Under the pieces are notes generated by a model. That model ran no database searches and had not been told where the DNA came from. It was given only the letters and a program-made list of their open reading frames with translations. A DNA stretch of 64,000 nucleotides, taken from Aspergillus flavus (taxonomy: Eukaryota > Ascomycota > Eurotiomycetes > Eurotiales > Aspergillaceae). The first letter of the stretch is position 1; the number at the start of each line of letters is the position of its first letter. The stretch lies in the NCBI RefSeq assembly GCF_009017415.1, contig NC_092406.1:1612001-1676000 (forward strand), in the 5' to 3' direction. The position numbers and the translations under genes are program-made. This document shows positions 1 through 12,255 of this stretch, piece after piece.

Positions 1-112
1 ATAAAAAGGCACAAAGAATTAGAGACGCATGAAAAGAAAAAACGTAATACAAAAGTCAGTCGAATCGCTCGTGACCAACATAAAAAGAAATATAGCACAT
101 GTCCCCTATATA

Positions 113-3100
113 CTAGTAATCGGAGTATTCTTCGTAACGCGTAGGATATCCTCCCATCGGAGGCTGTCCCCAGGCGGCCTGCATGCGAAGCCGGCGATCT
201 ACCAGACATGTCAGCTACTACAGGACTGTAAAATCTCCTCAAGACACACATACCTTTCTCGAAATCTCGCCAGCGCTTCATCGTGATCTTACTACTATCG
301 AATTCTCCTTCCCCAGCATCATGCCCCTTGTCCTTCTCCCCGGCGGTCTTCCGCGTGTCACCCCAACTGAAGTCGTCAAACTTCCAGTACGAGTAGGTCG
401 GAAGAACAAAGTTCCAGATGGGCAGCGAGAGGAGATAGATCAACATCCACAAGACGTAGACCAATCGGTGGGCGGTGACGACGATGAGCACACCGGGAAG
501 TCCCAGAATGAGGGCCAGCAGGACCAGCGGAATGACCTGCACCGGCTTCTTGACAATAGACGAGATGACCACGTAGAAGGTAAATGCGATAGCTGCAGGG
601 AGGACCAGTGTTCCAATCAGTTCGATGAAGATGACGAATTGCATACTGAAGCAGAACGTTCCGCACAAGTCTCGCACCAAAACCAGCTCCATTAGGTTGT
701 GAACCGTACTATTGATCCAACGACGACGCTGAGAGAGAAGGACCATGAACTTGTCGGGCACTTGAGTTTTGCAGACAGCCTGGGGCACAAAGATCTGTTT
801 CCGCTTGGGGAAAGTCCGAAGCATTAGAGTCGACAAGTACCGATCCTCTCCTAGTAGAAGCAGGTTCTTCTTGTGCAGAGTGTCCACCACATTCTCCGAA
901 TAATGTTCCACCACATCGGGATTGGCAAGAATCGGCACCCAGTAGTTCTGGCCACCTTTCGGTGCTTTGATCCGATACATGGAGAAACACCCGGGAAGAC
1001 AGGTCACACCACCAAAGACAGACTCGAACGATTTAGACTGATGGTGGGAAATGAAGTACCTGGCACGAGAGTCAGCAAAAGCATAGAGACAAAAGGGAGG
1101 GTGTACATACTCAAACACTTGAATCATAGTCACCCAACTGTCCGTCTTGTTAGCGATCTTAGTTTCACCACAGAGGCCCATGACCTCGGGATCCTTAACC
1201 ATAGCGGAGATCATATGGGTCAAACTGTCCGGGAAGACTTTCGTGTCGGCGTCGACCATGAGCACGACTTCATAAAAGTCCGGGGGGATGCCGGTCACAT
1301 GCAAGAGGCCGTTGAACATTTCAAATTCAAGTTCCGTCATCCTTTCATCAAACATCACTTTCTGCAAGAAAGACATCAGAATAATTTGACTGTCCCGTTT
1401 ACCGCGGTTACCCGGTTTGGATTGTTTTGCTTCGGACGGCGTTCCGCATTTCACAACGATCATCATTGGAACACGCTGCTGTTTCTCTGGTGGAATGACG
1501 GACGTCTCCCCGTAGTCGTAGAAGCCAGCATAGACTTTTGCCATGTTGTGTCGCTTAGAGCCGGTTGCAACTGCTACGTAGGAAAACGGCTGGACCTCAT
1601 CCATAGGAACAACCGGATCTCGCATCATGCGAAGCACAATTTCGGGGGTAGAAAACTCCTCACCCTTGCCCTTGATCATACCGTCACAAATGACAATGAT
1701 GGTCTTGTGACTGTTGGGATAATCGGTCATCGCGATGGAATCAAGGGTGGTGCGGATTCCGTCTTCACCTTCCGAATAACAAGTAACCAAACAAAGAGCA
1801 TGGGCTAAGGGAAAGCCGTAGGGCTGCCACTCGGGCGGCGGTTGAGGAACTACGGCCTCATGGATGTACCCACCCGTTCCAAGGCCCTCAGAGTCGGCGA
1901 TGGCAGTGGAATAGCGGGAGTCTTGTACTAAGCTCGTTCGGCTGGCCGTCGGATTCTGGCGGGAAGCATCTGCACTCAAGGTGCCACCACTGCTATTGTG
2001 GCTCAGCTTATACATGGAACCACCGCCAGGTACTAACCGGCTAGTGGAGTTCTGGCTCGCCATGGTTACCCATTGAGGGCGTTGTTTCCCGCCATTGCTC
2101 ACCGTGTAAGGGCTGGAGAACCTGGAAGTGGTTGGTAGGAAACTGGCCCTTTTACTAGGGCGATCCGTAGGGTCTGTCAGGCGAGGGCCGGGCCGATAGA
2201 TGTCATTCGACCAGTCTTCAATTTGCTGATTACGTTTCCTGGGATCCGAGCTCATACTCGTCTTCTGGGCGGCGAGCCTTGGAGCGAGGAACCACTGGAA
2301 GATCAAGGCAAACGCAAATTTGACGATAACAATGGATAGAATGAAGACCAATGACACATAAAGAACCACTTTAGAGGCAATACACCCGACTGTGTCAGTA
2401 TCTATACTGCCGACCTTGATGATTTGAGACAGGCATTTGCCTATTTTCTTCTCTTCCCCAGTCTGAAGGTAATATGTAAGGTCAACGCCGCGCACATCCG
2501 GGTTTGTGCGAAGCTGATCAAATTTCGCGGGGTATTTGACCTGATCAGTGTTGAACCACCGCAGGAGATCAAGATCCAGCACGTTTCCAGAGTAGACTGC
2601 CAGGTTTCTGCTTTTGTTTTTCGTGTCGTCCCATGTGTAGTATACGTCGCCTGAGCTTCCTAGACTGTAAAACGATTTTCGGGCCTTACCTGATGTGTGG
2701 CAGGCCCATCCATTGTAGTAAGGTTCCGTATAGTTGGGCTCGGATGAGCCATCCTGGTTGAAAGCCGCGCACGGAAAATACCAGGCTAGGTCACCGTTCG
2801 AGTTGGTAGGCACGTCAGATCCGTCCGCAAGTGTGATTAGACCCTTACAGGCTCCGTTTACTTGTTGGAAAAAGAAGCTCCCATCTTGGCCACCATACTT
2901 TTCGGGCAGATCATATAGGACGTTGGAGCTGCCTGGAATTCCAGCAGCTGCGGGGTGCTTCGATTTAGATAAGTCGTAGGCTTTCCCATGGAAGATCATA
3001 TAGCCTTTGGTGACATGATTGACCTTCAGTCGTACTGGGGGAGTTCCGCATACAGTGGCCGTAAATCCGAAAGTCAAAAAGCCGACGAACGCTCCTATGA

Positions 3101-3806
3101 GCAGGATAATACTGATAAGCCCGATCTTCTCGCGCCACGCACTCCGCTGCGCCTTTTGCGGCATTCCAAAGCACCGAAGAACAAAATCTGGTGCCCAGAA
3201 TGTAATGATTGCGCAATACGTACTCCACAGGCTTGGGGGGCGGACTTGCTCTAGCGCCTTTTGTCGTCTCCTTTCCTGTGCAGATGCCTTCTTCGAAATC
3301 TTCCGCGAGTGCCTCCTTTTCTTGGTTCGACGCCGACTCGGAGCCCGCTCCATGGGCTTATTGATATTCCCATGCTCACCATACACCCCTTCTTTGGGCC
3401 TATCCATGCTGCGAGAACTGTTCGTATCAACCTCACCATCTCCACTCATTAATGGCTCATGCCCTGTCGCTGATGGGTATGTGGGCATGTTTTGTGACCG
3501 TTGGCGGTAGTGGTAGTTGGGATGGTCTTGATCGATGCGACTGCGCTCCGGCTTGACAAAGCTCTTTTTGCGCCTAATCTCCTCGCCCATATCTCCTCTT
3601 TCTTCGTCCACATCTTTCTTTCTCCGAGAACTGTGCGAGCGATGGCGTCGGTGATGATGGTGGCGGTGTGATGTTGGGCTCGATAGCGTATCAGTGAGAC
3701 CTCCCGTCTCACTGTCTCGTCGTCTTCTACGCGATGATTCCCGGAAAGCCGAGTGTACTTCTTCTCGTCGCGGGGAGGCCTTCCCTGGCCGTTGCGGCAA
3801 AGACAT
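113..3806 (-). CDS. chsD: Class IV chitin synthase (ChsD type)
   Basis: Membrane glycosyltransferase polymerising UDP-GlcNAc into chitin, of the class that includes yeast Chs3. Three exons: 3806-1111, 1059-254 and 198-113; introns 1060-1110 (51 bp, branch GCTGAC, a multiple of three without a stop so it reads through) and 199-253. Spliced length 1195 aa, normal for the class. The N-terminal ~200 residues are basic and His/Arg-rich; predicted membrane segments lie near residues 227-248 and 477-505. The glycosyltransferase core starts near 669 and contains an EDR motif (~971) and the signature QRRRW at about 1009-1013, followed by a C-terminal membrane cluster. Splicing intron 1 restores the conserved FEYFISHH junction. 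The terminal exon ends in a Gly/Tyr-rich tail. The start at 3806 is the first ATG of the frame that gives a full family N-terminus. Divergent to the Sel1 gene at 8.6 kb. Confidence 0.93.
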
Positions 3807-6800
3807 GACGCTTCTAAGGAACTAGAGTGTGAGCATGGCGAGATGCAAGCAATTGTAGGATCCACACAGATGGTGGAATACGCATCAGGACACACTCACC
3901 GTTAAATTGAGGCGCGCATAGACGGCGATAGTTTTTTATCAAAGCGATGTTGACTGACTGGATCTTCGCATAGACAAGTAGTAAATCGATGCGACGGTGT
4001 TATGAGGCAAGGTCCAACTCCCTAGGCTAATCGCAAGGATCGACGAATATCGGGAACGGAGCAGCGACACGAAAAAGAATGTGAGAATGATTGCTTGAGA
4101 AGCGATCGCGGGTTCTAATGTGGTATGGGCGTAGCTAAATTCGAATTACTAGCGAACCGTGCGAATACGAGACTGCCAGTAACCAGAGCGAGCGAACAAC
4201 TTCGGAGACGGGTCGCAAAATACAAGACAAGCGGCTACACCCCCGACGATCCAAATAAGCGAGAGAAGTGAATAAAGAATGGTGATGGGAGTGAGAAGTA
4301 AAGGGAAGGGAAATGAAATCTGCGGGACAATGATTTGAGACAGTGCGGAGCAAAGGCTGATCACCTGGTGGTACAGTTATGGGAAACAATACTAGTACCT
4401 CAGGCCAGACACTGTCTAACCACAATGCTATTAGTCCAGAAGGGTACCTGCCGTACCCGGTAATTTGTAGGAAGCGATAGTGCTATCTGTTGTGTTATTG
4501 TTATTGTTTTTAATTTAATTTTCATCCGTCCATAGGATAGGCATATTGTGCATATGGAGTACATACATCCTCTAGTGCCTAGTAGCTACTACAGGAGGCC
4601 TCGGCCGAAGCCAAGAAACAGAGTCCGAGCACACCCTGCAGATTTATTATTTGATGAAGATTGACTGGTAAACCGAGAGTGGTAAAAGGGGTAATCAGAC
4701 TAGATCAGATAGGGATTTTGCTGAGGAGAGTTCGGAAGAATTATCAAAAGACAAGTTGGACAGTGACCACGGGGAACCTTTCATTAGTGTACACAAATAA
4801 CTGCCATCCATGTGCTGCAGCGTCGCTAGGGGCAATCGGTCGGGCTAGAGCCAGCTTGGGCCCAATAGAATTAACTCGCGGCATCTCATGGATCATTATA
4901 AGGGTTACCTCATTAACCACGGACTCCTATCGCCTGACCATCCCTCATTGGGTGGTGGTTCCCAGGCTCCGTAACCGTAAACCACATTAGGTTTAACCCC
5001 CGGGCGACCTGGAAGACACGGCTTTTGTCCAGATTTCTTTTCAGGATGATTTGCCCCTCTCCTCTTAAAAATCAAGGTTAAAATTGAAAATCCCCAACGG
5101 GCTTTCTTGCGGTACTCAAAAATTAGACTAGTAGACAGCACGATGTCGGGTGGTGGTACTAGGTGGAAATTCTGGTATCTCACATGACCTTTTTACTCTA
5201 GCGCTCTGCCACCGGCTGGTACTACCGCCTCTACAAGAATATGTATCCAATCGAGTGAGACTCCGTGTTCTATTTTCAGGCTCAAACTTCCCCCACCAAT
5301 TGGGTGGCGGCACACCATTCTAATTATTTCTGATGGGGCTTGATATTGACTTAGGACTAAGCAAGTAATTGGGTATATTTGACGTGAATTGAAACAGCTA
5401 CCCCAGAATCATGCGCAATAACCAAATAGTGATATATCAGAAATGCAGGAAATCAATACAGATCGTAGTATTACGGAGTATGTGACATAGAGCATACCAT
5501 TGTCTTTCAATTTCTTTTCTTTTCTGCTTTTTTTTTTTTTTTTCTTTTTTCTTTTTTTTTTTTACATTTTCTCTTTTGGATCTCAACAGCCAATCTTCAT
5601 CCACATGTACACTAGATGAATACCAGGAATCTAATCTCAATCGATCTTGGAAGTATCCTCATTATTCAACTATCAAGTCATAACAGAAAAGCATTCTCTA
5701 TTTGGAAAAAGGCAACAGTGATTTCTGTCAAGTTACTTATGTAATATCGATATCAGTAACCCACCTGATGACAGCTAGTCTCAGCCCCAGTGTGACTATG
5801 GGTAATCTTAGTCTCTTACCGCTGAGCCGGTGTGTAATACAAACATTTATTTGACTCGGTGCACTTAAAGTTGGGAAGCTGATCTGTAAGTTAAGGCTTC
5901 AATTTACATAACGTAAAGCTTTGTGGTAGAAATAGTGTTTTACTAGTAGTCATCATCATGCCCCTGTGGGCCTATGTAGATCCAACGCTTTCAGGTGCCT
6001 TCTTTTGCTAAGGAGTTCATCCAGGCACTAATGACTCTAGAGATCATGTTGGATATGAATGATCTGATGGCTGATCGTCCTCTAGTGTCCCAGTGCTGAA
6101 CCTCCTGTGGAGAACTATGTTCTACTGTGTATGCATTGAATCGCAATCAATCAACTCATGACGCCATCGTGCAGTTGGTATTCGACCTAGACGCGCATCC
6201 CAGACATGCTTAATCCCTGAGATATTCAGCTGGGATCACTGTACCCCAACAATCCAAGTCTATCAACTTATCACTAGTAGGTAGTCAGCCACGTTTATGC
6301 CAATGAACCGGGTAAAACTGGGGTGAATAGCGTTTCGCCTAAACATGCACAGCTCACCCTGGACTCCGGAGTTAAAGGTGGAGAAAGTAGCCGAGTAGCT
6401 TCGACGACTAAAATTGCTCCCAGACCCATAGGATCTATCTCGCTTCTCGATGGCCTGTTCTATTTCTGCTGATGTCAGTACACGACCTCAAATTGATTGA
6501 CGGCATTCTTGGGTATCACAATGATCTTCAATTCTTATTGCACACATCTAGTAATAAGAGCATTGTAGACTTCCGGATACAAATATCATGAGAAGGGAAT
6601 AGTGTGCTTCTCTGGTAACTTGCCCAGGGCCTCAGTTCATATAGAACAGCCAAGAGGCTTGATTGGGCCCTTCGGTATGACCGAATTCAATTAACGACGG
6701 ACAATTCTAATTGGAAAGCCACATTTCCGGCCAGCAGAACTGCTCCGAGTAAGAGTCACAGTTGCATGAGATTGTGAGGCTCAAAGATGACTACTACTGT

Positions 6801-7752
6801 ATCTCCGCGGTCAGCAACAGCATCTGCCACGCACTGGTCATTACTATTCTTAGTACGGATTTATTTGTTCGAGTACAACACATCAGGCATAATTCCTCGT
6901 AAAATGTGAGATTGACTCTGCACCGCCCCAAGTTTCGTGCATTGTTTTACATCGGAATGAAGGGCAGCCATTGGAATGGGCGTTGCATAGCACTACATGG
7001 GCGACAAGAGACGGCAGCTATTGGTAGGTAAGTACCAGTCGGTCTTCGGGATTCAACATACAAAGTAGTAGCACTAGATCGATGGTCCATGCAACAATCA
7101 ATTAAAATCTGATGACACCTTGGTGCCCTTGTCATGTTAGTTATCTTTCACCAACGGTGCGATCCACTAGTGAGACATGAAGACACCATCGATGGTCTCA
7201 TATGGACAATAGTTTGACTATGCATGTACAGTACGTACAATACCTAGTTGTACTGCTGCACATACATCCAAACATACATTCCATACCCACGATACCGAAT
7301 TTGTTGCTTTACGTAGGGAAGTCGGCTCTTTTTTGATCTCTTCGTTCTTTACTACGTTTTTCTTGTAACTTATATATACAGGCATATCCATATCACTCCA
7401 TTTCCAAGCATCACATTACAGAGACATAGTACTTTTGAGATGCTGTGTGGGTAAGCGCTGAGCTGAATTTCCACTTATTACCCCTCAACTTTTTTTCCTA
7501 GTATTGGGACCGTTCGGTAATTCCGCAAGTCCGAGTGATCTATTTTACAACGGGGAACATGATTTGTCGCCATTACTTTTAGTCACTGAGACATCAGATG
7601 AACAAAGTTCCAGTTGAAAGGTAATGCAACCGATTTTGAATAGATTAAAATAGGTAACAACTCAGCATAAAATCAATCGAATACTCCATTTCAGTAAAGT
7701 ATCTCTCTACTCCGTACACGTTTGTTTTCAACAATTTTAAATAAATTAATTA

Positions 7753-7776
7753 ATGAATAAATAAATAAATAAATCA
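7753..7776. repeat. AAAT tetranucleotide microsatellite
   Basis: Several consecutive AAAT/AATA units following an AATTAATTAATG stretch in an AT-rich part of the intergenic region. Simple repeat; no role inferred. Confidence 0.7.
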
Positions 7777-8433
7777 AAAGGAAGAGAAAGAGAAATGAAA
7801 AGAAGAAGGAAAGAAGTACAACAATAGATATAGTGGGGCTGTTCGTACAGTAAACCCTTTTTTCCCTCTGTATTCTTATTTTCTCCCTTCTCTCCCCCTC
7901 TGTCATTTTTCTTCCGCTGCCCTCTTTAGAATGGCACTATAATACGAGGTTAGTGCGGCTTAAGGAAGTACTACTACTCGGGCGGTACGAATACAAGAAA
8001 TACGATTGTCCGTACGGAGTACCATTAAACTCAATACATACTAAGTTTCTTTTAGGATCATCCCGAAGGGCATCTCCGCTATTGACAAAAGCAATCGAAC
8101 TTTCTCTTTTCTCTTACTTCTGTCCATCCTGTTTTTCTTTACATCGACACCTTCGCTTGGTCTGCTTTATTGTTCTTCCTTCTCTCTCGTTTCAGTTTTC
8201 CTTTGGATCTCGCATCGGTTGTCTTCCATCGACCTTCATTGCTGCCAAAAGGTAATTTGTTTGATTTAACGTTTATCAAGTGGACCCCAACCTCCTCTCC
8301 AGTCGACCCATCAGCCGTCCTCCAGTTCTCCACGGTACATATATCTCTTCCACCTTTCGGCCGGCGCTCTGAACTTCACTCGCTTCTGGGCTGGTTTTCA
8401 ATCGCTTGACTGCGATAATAGCTCTTCTCCCCC

Positions 8434-8460
8434 ATGAGAGCCTATATGCGCCGTACTTAG
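8434..8460 (+). promoter_or_regulatory. Possible upstream ORF in the Sel1 gene leader
   Basis: An ATG followed by seven sense codons (including a second in-frame ATG) and TAG, about 125 nt upstream of the main ATG. It is a regulatory uORF only if the transcription start lies upstream of it, which the sequence alone does not show. Confidence 0.25.
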
Positions 8461-8585
8461 ATCTCCGCTTCTCCGGCGCTTGACGATTGGATCGGTCACA
8501 TTAGGAGCATAGGACGCTTGCATTGTATACATCTGCAAGGCTCTGGAGGGCCTAGTGAGAGTCAGTGGTATAGCTGCTCATGAAA

Positions 8586-10773
8586 ATGGCTAGTCCTGTG
8601 GCAGGCGAATACCCTCAGCCGGTTTCCCCTCCTCCGGTTTACCTTCGATCTTCTCCGCCCCCTCCCCCTCATCATGAGTTTCCCTCTCCAACTACCTCCA
8701 AGCGACCATTGAGCACTAGCATTTCGCGGAAACCACTCCCCCCTGCTCCTGGAAACCGGGAATCTTTCGTCCCTTCCGTGAGGGTTGATGTGGATGGAGA
8801 GCAACAAGTGCCGAATGCCGCAGTTGAGAACGATTACGATATACCACCTATACCCACCTCTGCGTTCACTCACATGTCAATTGAGGATCGACCACATTCG
8901 CATGCAAGAATTTCAAGTGGTCAATTTCCCCCGCGACGGGATTCATATGCTGGCACACGCGTTACTGGAGCACCCATTCGTCATACGCCTGCCAGCAGTG
9001 GCTCTTGGTCGGTGGTAGATGCCCAGATAAAGGACGAATCGAACAGTTTGGCGAAGACAAGCGGTTCATCATTGGATCAAAGCGCGCCGAGTGGTAGTCG
9101 GAACAGCTCATCGCGCAGTAGTTTGGATAGTGCGGCTCAAGAACCAGAGACCTACGAGCCTTTACACTACCATCACCGTCCATATCAAAGCCTCGGGACC
9201 GCTCCCGCGGCCGCGGCAGGATTAGCGGAGAATTCCGTCAGCACAACCGGTCATCTCGCTGTGGGCAAGCCTCGCAGACCGCATTCCACATACTCTTTCG
9301 GATCGGACCTCGACGGACGGAACGGGTCTCCTCATGCATCTCCGTATCTACACGCGCGCTCGTCGTCCAGTGCGTCACCCGATGTTCGACCACTATCCTT
9401 CGTCGATCTCCTCAATACACCGTACCCTCAGCCGGGCCCTGCGCCAGTGCAACTTGGTAATGCACATCTCCGCTCATCTGTCGGGAACAATGCATCCTTG
9501 CTCAGTCATAAGCAAACATTTGATATGTACCTTGCCAATGTGAAGAAGACGGATAACCCAGCGGTTCAGTATGAGTTCGCCGTGTTCATGGTCAATGCCA
9601 TGTTGGACATGCCGGATGACGCACTAGAGGGGGGTGCGGCGGCCGTCTATGGTCGAAAAGAGCCGGAAATCACTCGATCAAGTCTACTGAAGGAAGCCAA
9701 GTCAATCCTGCAGCGCTTGTCCGATCGCAGCTATCCGTTTGCACAATATTACTTAGCCGACGGTTATGCATCGGGATTATTCAGCAAAGGAAAGGAGGAC
9801 TACGATCGGGCGTTTCCCCTGTTTGTGGCAGCTAGCAAGCACGGGCATGTCGAGGCCTGTTACCGTACGGCGCTTTGCTACGAATTCGGCTGGGGAACCA
9901 GAGTTGAAGCGGCGAAAGCCCAACAATTCTATCGTCAAGCCGCGTCGAAAAACCATCCAGGCGCCATGATGCGTATGGCAAAGGCTTGCCTGGCGGGCGA
10001 TATGGGACTCGGCAAGCGGTATCGTGAAGGCATCAAGTGGATGAAACGTGCCGCGGAATCCGCCGACTCACAGTACAATTCTGCCCCTTATGAATTGGGT
10101 TTGCTGCACGAAGAGGGATACGGTGACGATGTTTTCCCGGATCCTTCTTATGCAGCACAACTCTTTACGAAGTCGGCGGATCTGGGACATGTTGAGGCGA
10201 ACTATCGCCTTGGGGATGCTTATGAGCACGGCAAACTGAGTTGCCCTCGAGATCCCGCCCTGAGCATTCATTTCTATACCGGAGCTGCGCAGGCAGGCCA
10301 TCCATTAGCAATGATGGCTCTCTGTGCATGGTACTTGGTTGGTGCTGAGCCTGTGCTGGAGAAAGATGAGAGCGAAGCGTACGAATGGGCTAAGCGAGCA
10401 GCAGAAACCGGTAGGTGCCATTGGACTGAACCCCAAAAGCCTTTACTAATTGCCACATGACAGGGCTGGCAAAAGCCCAGTATGCGGTGGGATATTTCAC
10501 CGAAATGGGTATTGGCTGTCGTCGGGACATTCTGGCAGCCAACGTCTGGTACGTACAAGCGGCTGACCAGGGTGATGCTCGAGCGACGCAGCGGATTGCC
10601 GCCATCCGAGCTGCTTCAGATGGTGTGGATCCAGCACAAGCTGCTATCAACAGCCGTGGACAAAAGACAAAGAAGGGTATGCTCCCAATACCATCGTGAC
10701 GAATTAATGAGGGCCTTGCTGCTAATCAAGGAAAACAGAAGGTGGAAAGACAAAACGATTTGGCATTTTTTGA
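8586..10773 (+). CDS. Sel1-repeat protein of the Chs4/Skt5 chitin synthase activator family
   Basis: Three exons: 8586-10410, 10464-10676 and 10739-10773; introns 10411-10463 and 10677-10738. Product about 690 aa. The first ~320 residues are Pro/Ser-rich and probably disordered. From about residue 340 to 670 there are roughly seven Sel1-like (TPR-like) repeats ending in the block EAYEWAKRAAETGLAKAQYA followed by a GYFTEMGIGCRRD-type repeat, typical of Chs4/Skt5 proteins that recruit and activate class IV chitin synthase. ATG 8586 has A at -3 and G at +4; ATG 8580, two codons upstream, is weaker. The last intron's acceptor could be AACAG (chosen: better branch-point distance, protein ending RFGIF) or the AAG upstream. 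Neither ending has a C-terminal CAAX box, unlike yeast Skt5. It may therefore be a paralogue rather than the prenylated activator. Confidence 0.85.
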
Positions 10774-11280
10774 GACACATTACGAAACAGCTTACATTGA
10801 GCTCTGCATTGCATATCGAGCGACACCTACTGAGTAATACATAATGGCAGCGACATCTTTGCGACACTGTTTTATTTGATTCTCACCGAATTTTGCATAT
10901 TCGCCATGAGTTTGGGCATTGGATTATCTCCGTATATAGCTCCGTCCGACTGTTCTGGGAACGGCTTATGTTTTTGTACGCGATGGTGTTCCATTCCATG
11001 TTACATGTTTATCTTTGAGAAGTTCGTTACAAATACATTAGGAGACATCAGAACATATGGGGGTTCCTGAATTTACTCTGAAAATCCTTCTGTTGCATAT
11101 TTCGACCTGCTTGATTTGCACGTCGTGTTATTTATCCGAAGGCGTATTGGATCCATTCAAAACACTAATGGATCGGTTCAGTTTCTTGCTACGGACTTAG
11201 CATCCTTACTTCTTCGCCTTGAGCTATACAAGTCGCGATGATATGAATTGCGGTCGAAGATTGACCGCGTCGAAAGTTGG

Positions 11281-11288
11281 TGACGTCA
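11281..11288. promoter_or_regulatory. Perfect CRE-like palindrome TGACGTCA
   Basis: Eight-base palindrome of the type bound by ATF/CREB bZIP factors. It lies about 970 bp upstream of the cysteine-rich peptide and about 500 bp downstream of the Sel1 gene. The motif match is exact; function is not shown. Confidence 0.35.
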
Positions 11289-11984
11289 TCCACCGCAGCA
11301 TTCCGAATTCGTCATACGCAAAAGCCTAGACGGCTGAACGAGCGTCAATGATTGATCAAAAGCAAAAAAACAAGTTGCTGAGATTATCTTCCGACGGTCC
11401 ACAACGGACTGAGACGTCACGGTCCTGAAACAGTGGATCCCTAGCAGCTCAGCAATAACCAGCAACTGAACAAGTTGGATGTATCAGCCAACCACATGGA
11501 AACGGTTCCTTACTGATGTATCCAAAACCCCTGAGATGATAACGGTGGTGATAGTGTACCTGCATTAACCACGACCTGGAACTCCTGTCCATCCTTCCCT
11601 ATTTTTCTTTTCTTTTTCTTTCTTTTTTTTTTTTTTTTTTTTAGACGATCCCTGCTACATGGAGACCGACTCATCCCTTACAGGGTACACACACCGACGG
11701 ACACAGTAACAATCAGCCGATGCCAAGAAATACCCTCTCAAACTATTAGGCCCCAGGTTGCAGATCAACTCCGCAGATAGAGAGGAGCGAGCTGTCACTT
11801 GCTGAGACCGGTTGGGCCCTGCCCCACGGGCACTGGCTTGCAGCAAGCTTGGAGTGAGTTGTTGTTGATCGCGCGTTTCACGCCCCTCGGGCTGCAGGCT
11901 TCTAAATATATTCGGTTAACTTGGTTGGAGAGGCTGGCGGCGGTTCCCACAGCTGCGCTCCATGGGGGCTTAATTTTTCTCCTT

Positions 11985-11992
11985 GTATAAAG
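11985..11992 (+). promoter_or_regulatory. Candidate TATA box for the small secreted peptide gene
   Basis: TATAAA preceded by CCTTG, about 265 bp upstream of the ATG at 12256. Position is plausible if the 5' leader is about 200 nt. Confidence 0.35.
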
Positions 11993-12255
11993 AGGAGGCT
12001 GATCCTATCCGGGGTTTTTGTTTTGACCTTCCTTCCTCCCTCTCCTTTGGATCTGTAAATTAATTGAGTCTTCGCACGATTTTCCGGCCTCGTGCTCGTT
12101 TGGTATGTTTGCTTCATTCCAACCAACCTCCTCCAACCCCAATTCGACCCAAGGGGTGGCCCGATGGGTAATGATGATAATAAGCTAACCAGCTGTCCCG
12201 ATCGCTAGATACCAACCATCTGCCCGATCTATCCATTCATCTCTATCGATTCAAT

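Larger units (their letters stand above)
3807..8579. other. Long divergent intergenic region
   Basis: About 4.8 kb between the chitin synthase and Sel1 gene starts without a convincing gene. It contains T-rich homopolymer tracts (~5524-5563), an AAAT microsatellite (~7753-7776), three GGGTGG(T/C)GG motifs between 4947 and 5310, and a pyrimidine-rich stretch at 8100-8200 that looks like the Sel1 gene leader. Open frames here are short, lack homology I recognise and show no splice structure. The ~4.9-5.3 kb part could be a decayed mobile element, but no terminal repeats could be established. Confidence 0.6.
10774..12255. other. Intergenic region
   Basis: About 1.5 kb between the Sel1 gene and the small secreted peptide. 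A perfect TGACGTCA lies at 11281-11288, a long T-rich tract at ~11586-11642 and a TATAAA at ~11986. No gene-like frame seen. Confidence 0.6.

Noticed and set aside
873..1808. 311-codon plus-strand frame inside the chitin synthase
   Set aside because: Antisense shadow of the conserved catalytic domain.
2671..2700. Possible 30-bp intron in the chitin synthase
   Set aside because: Too short for a fungal intron, and the translated sequence continues the conserved family block without it.
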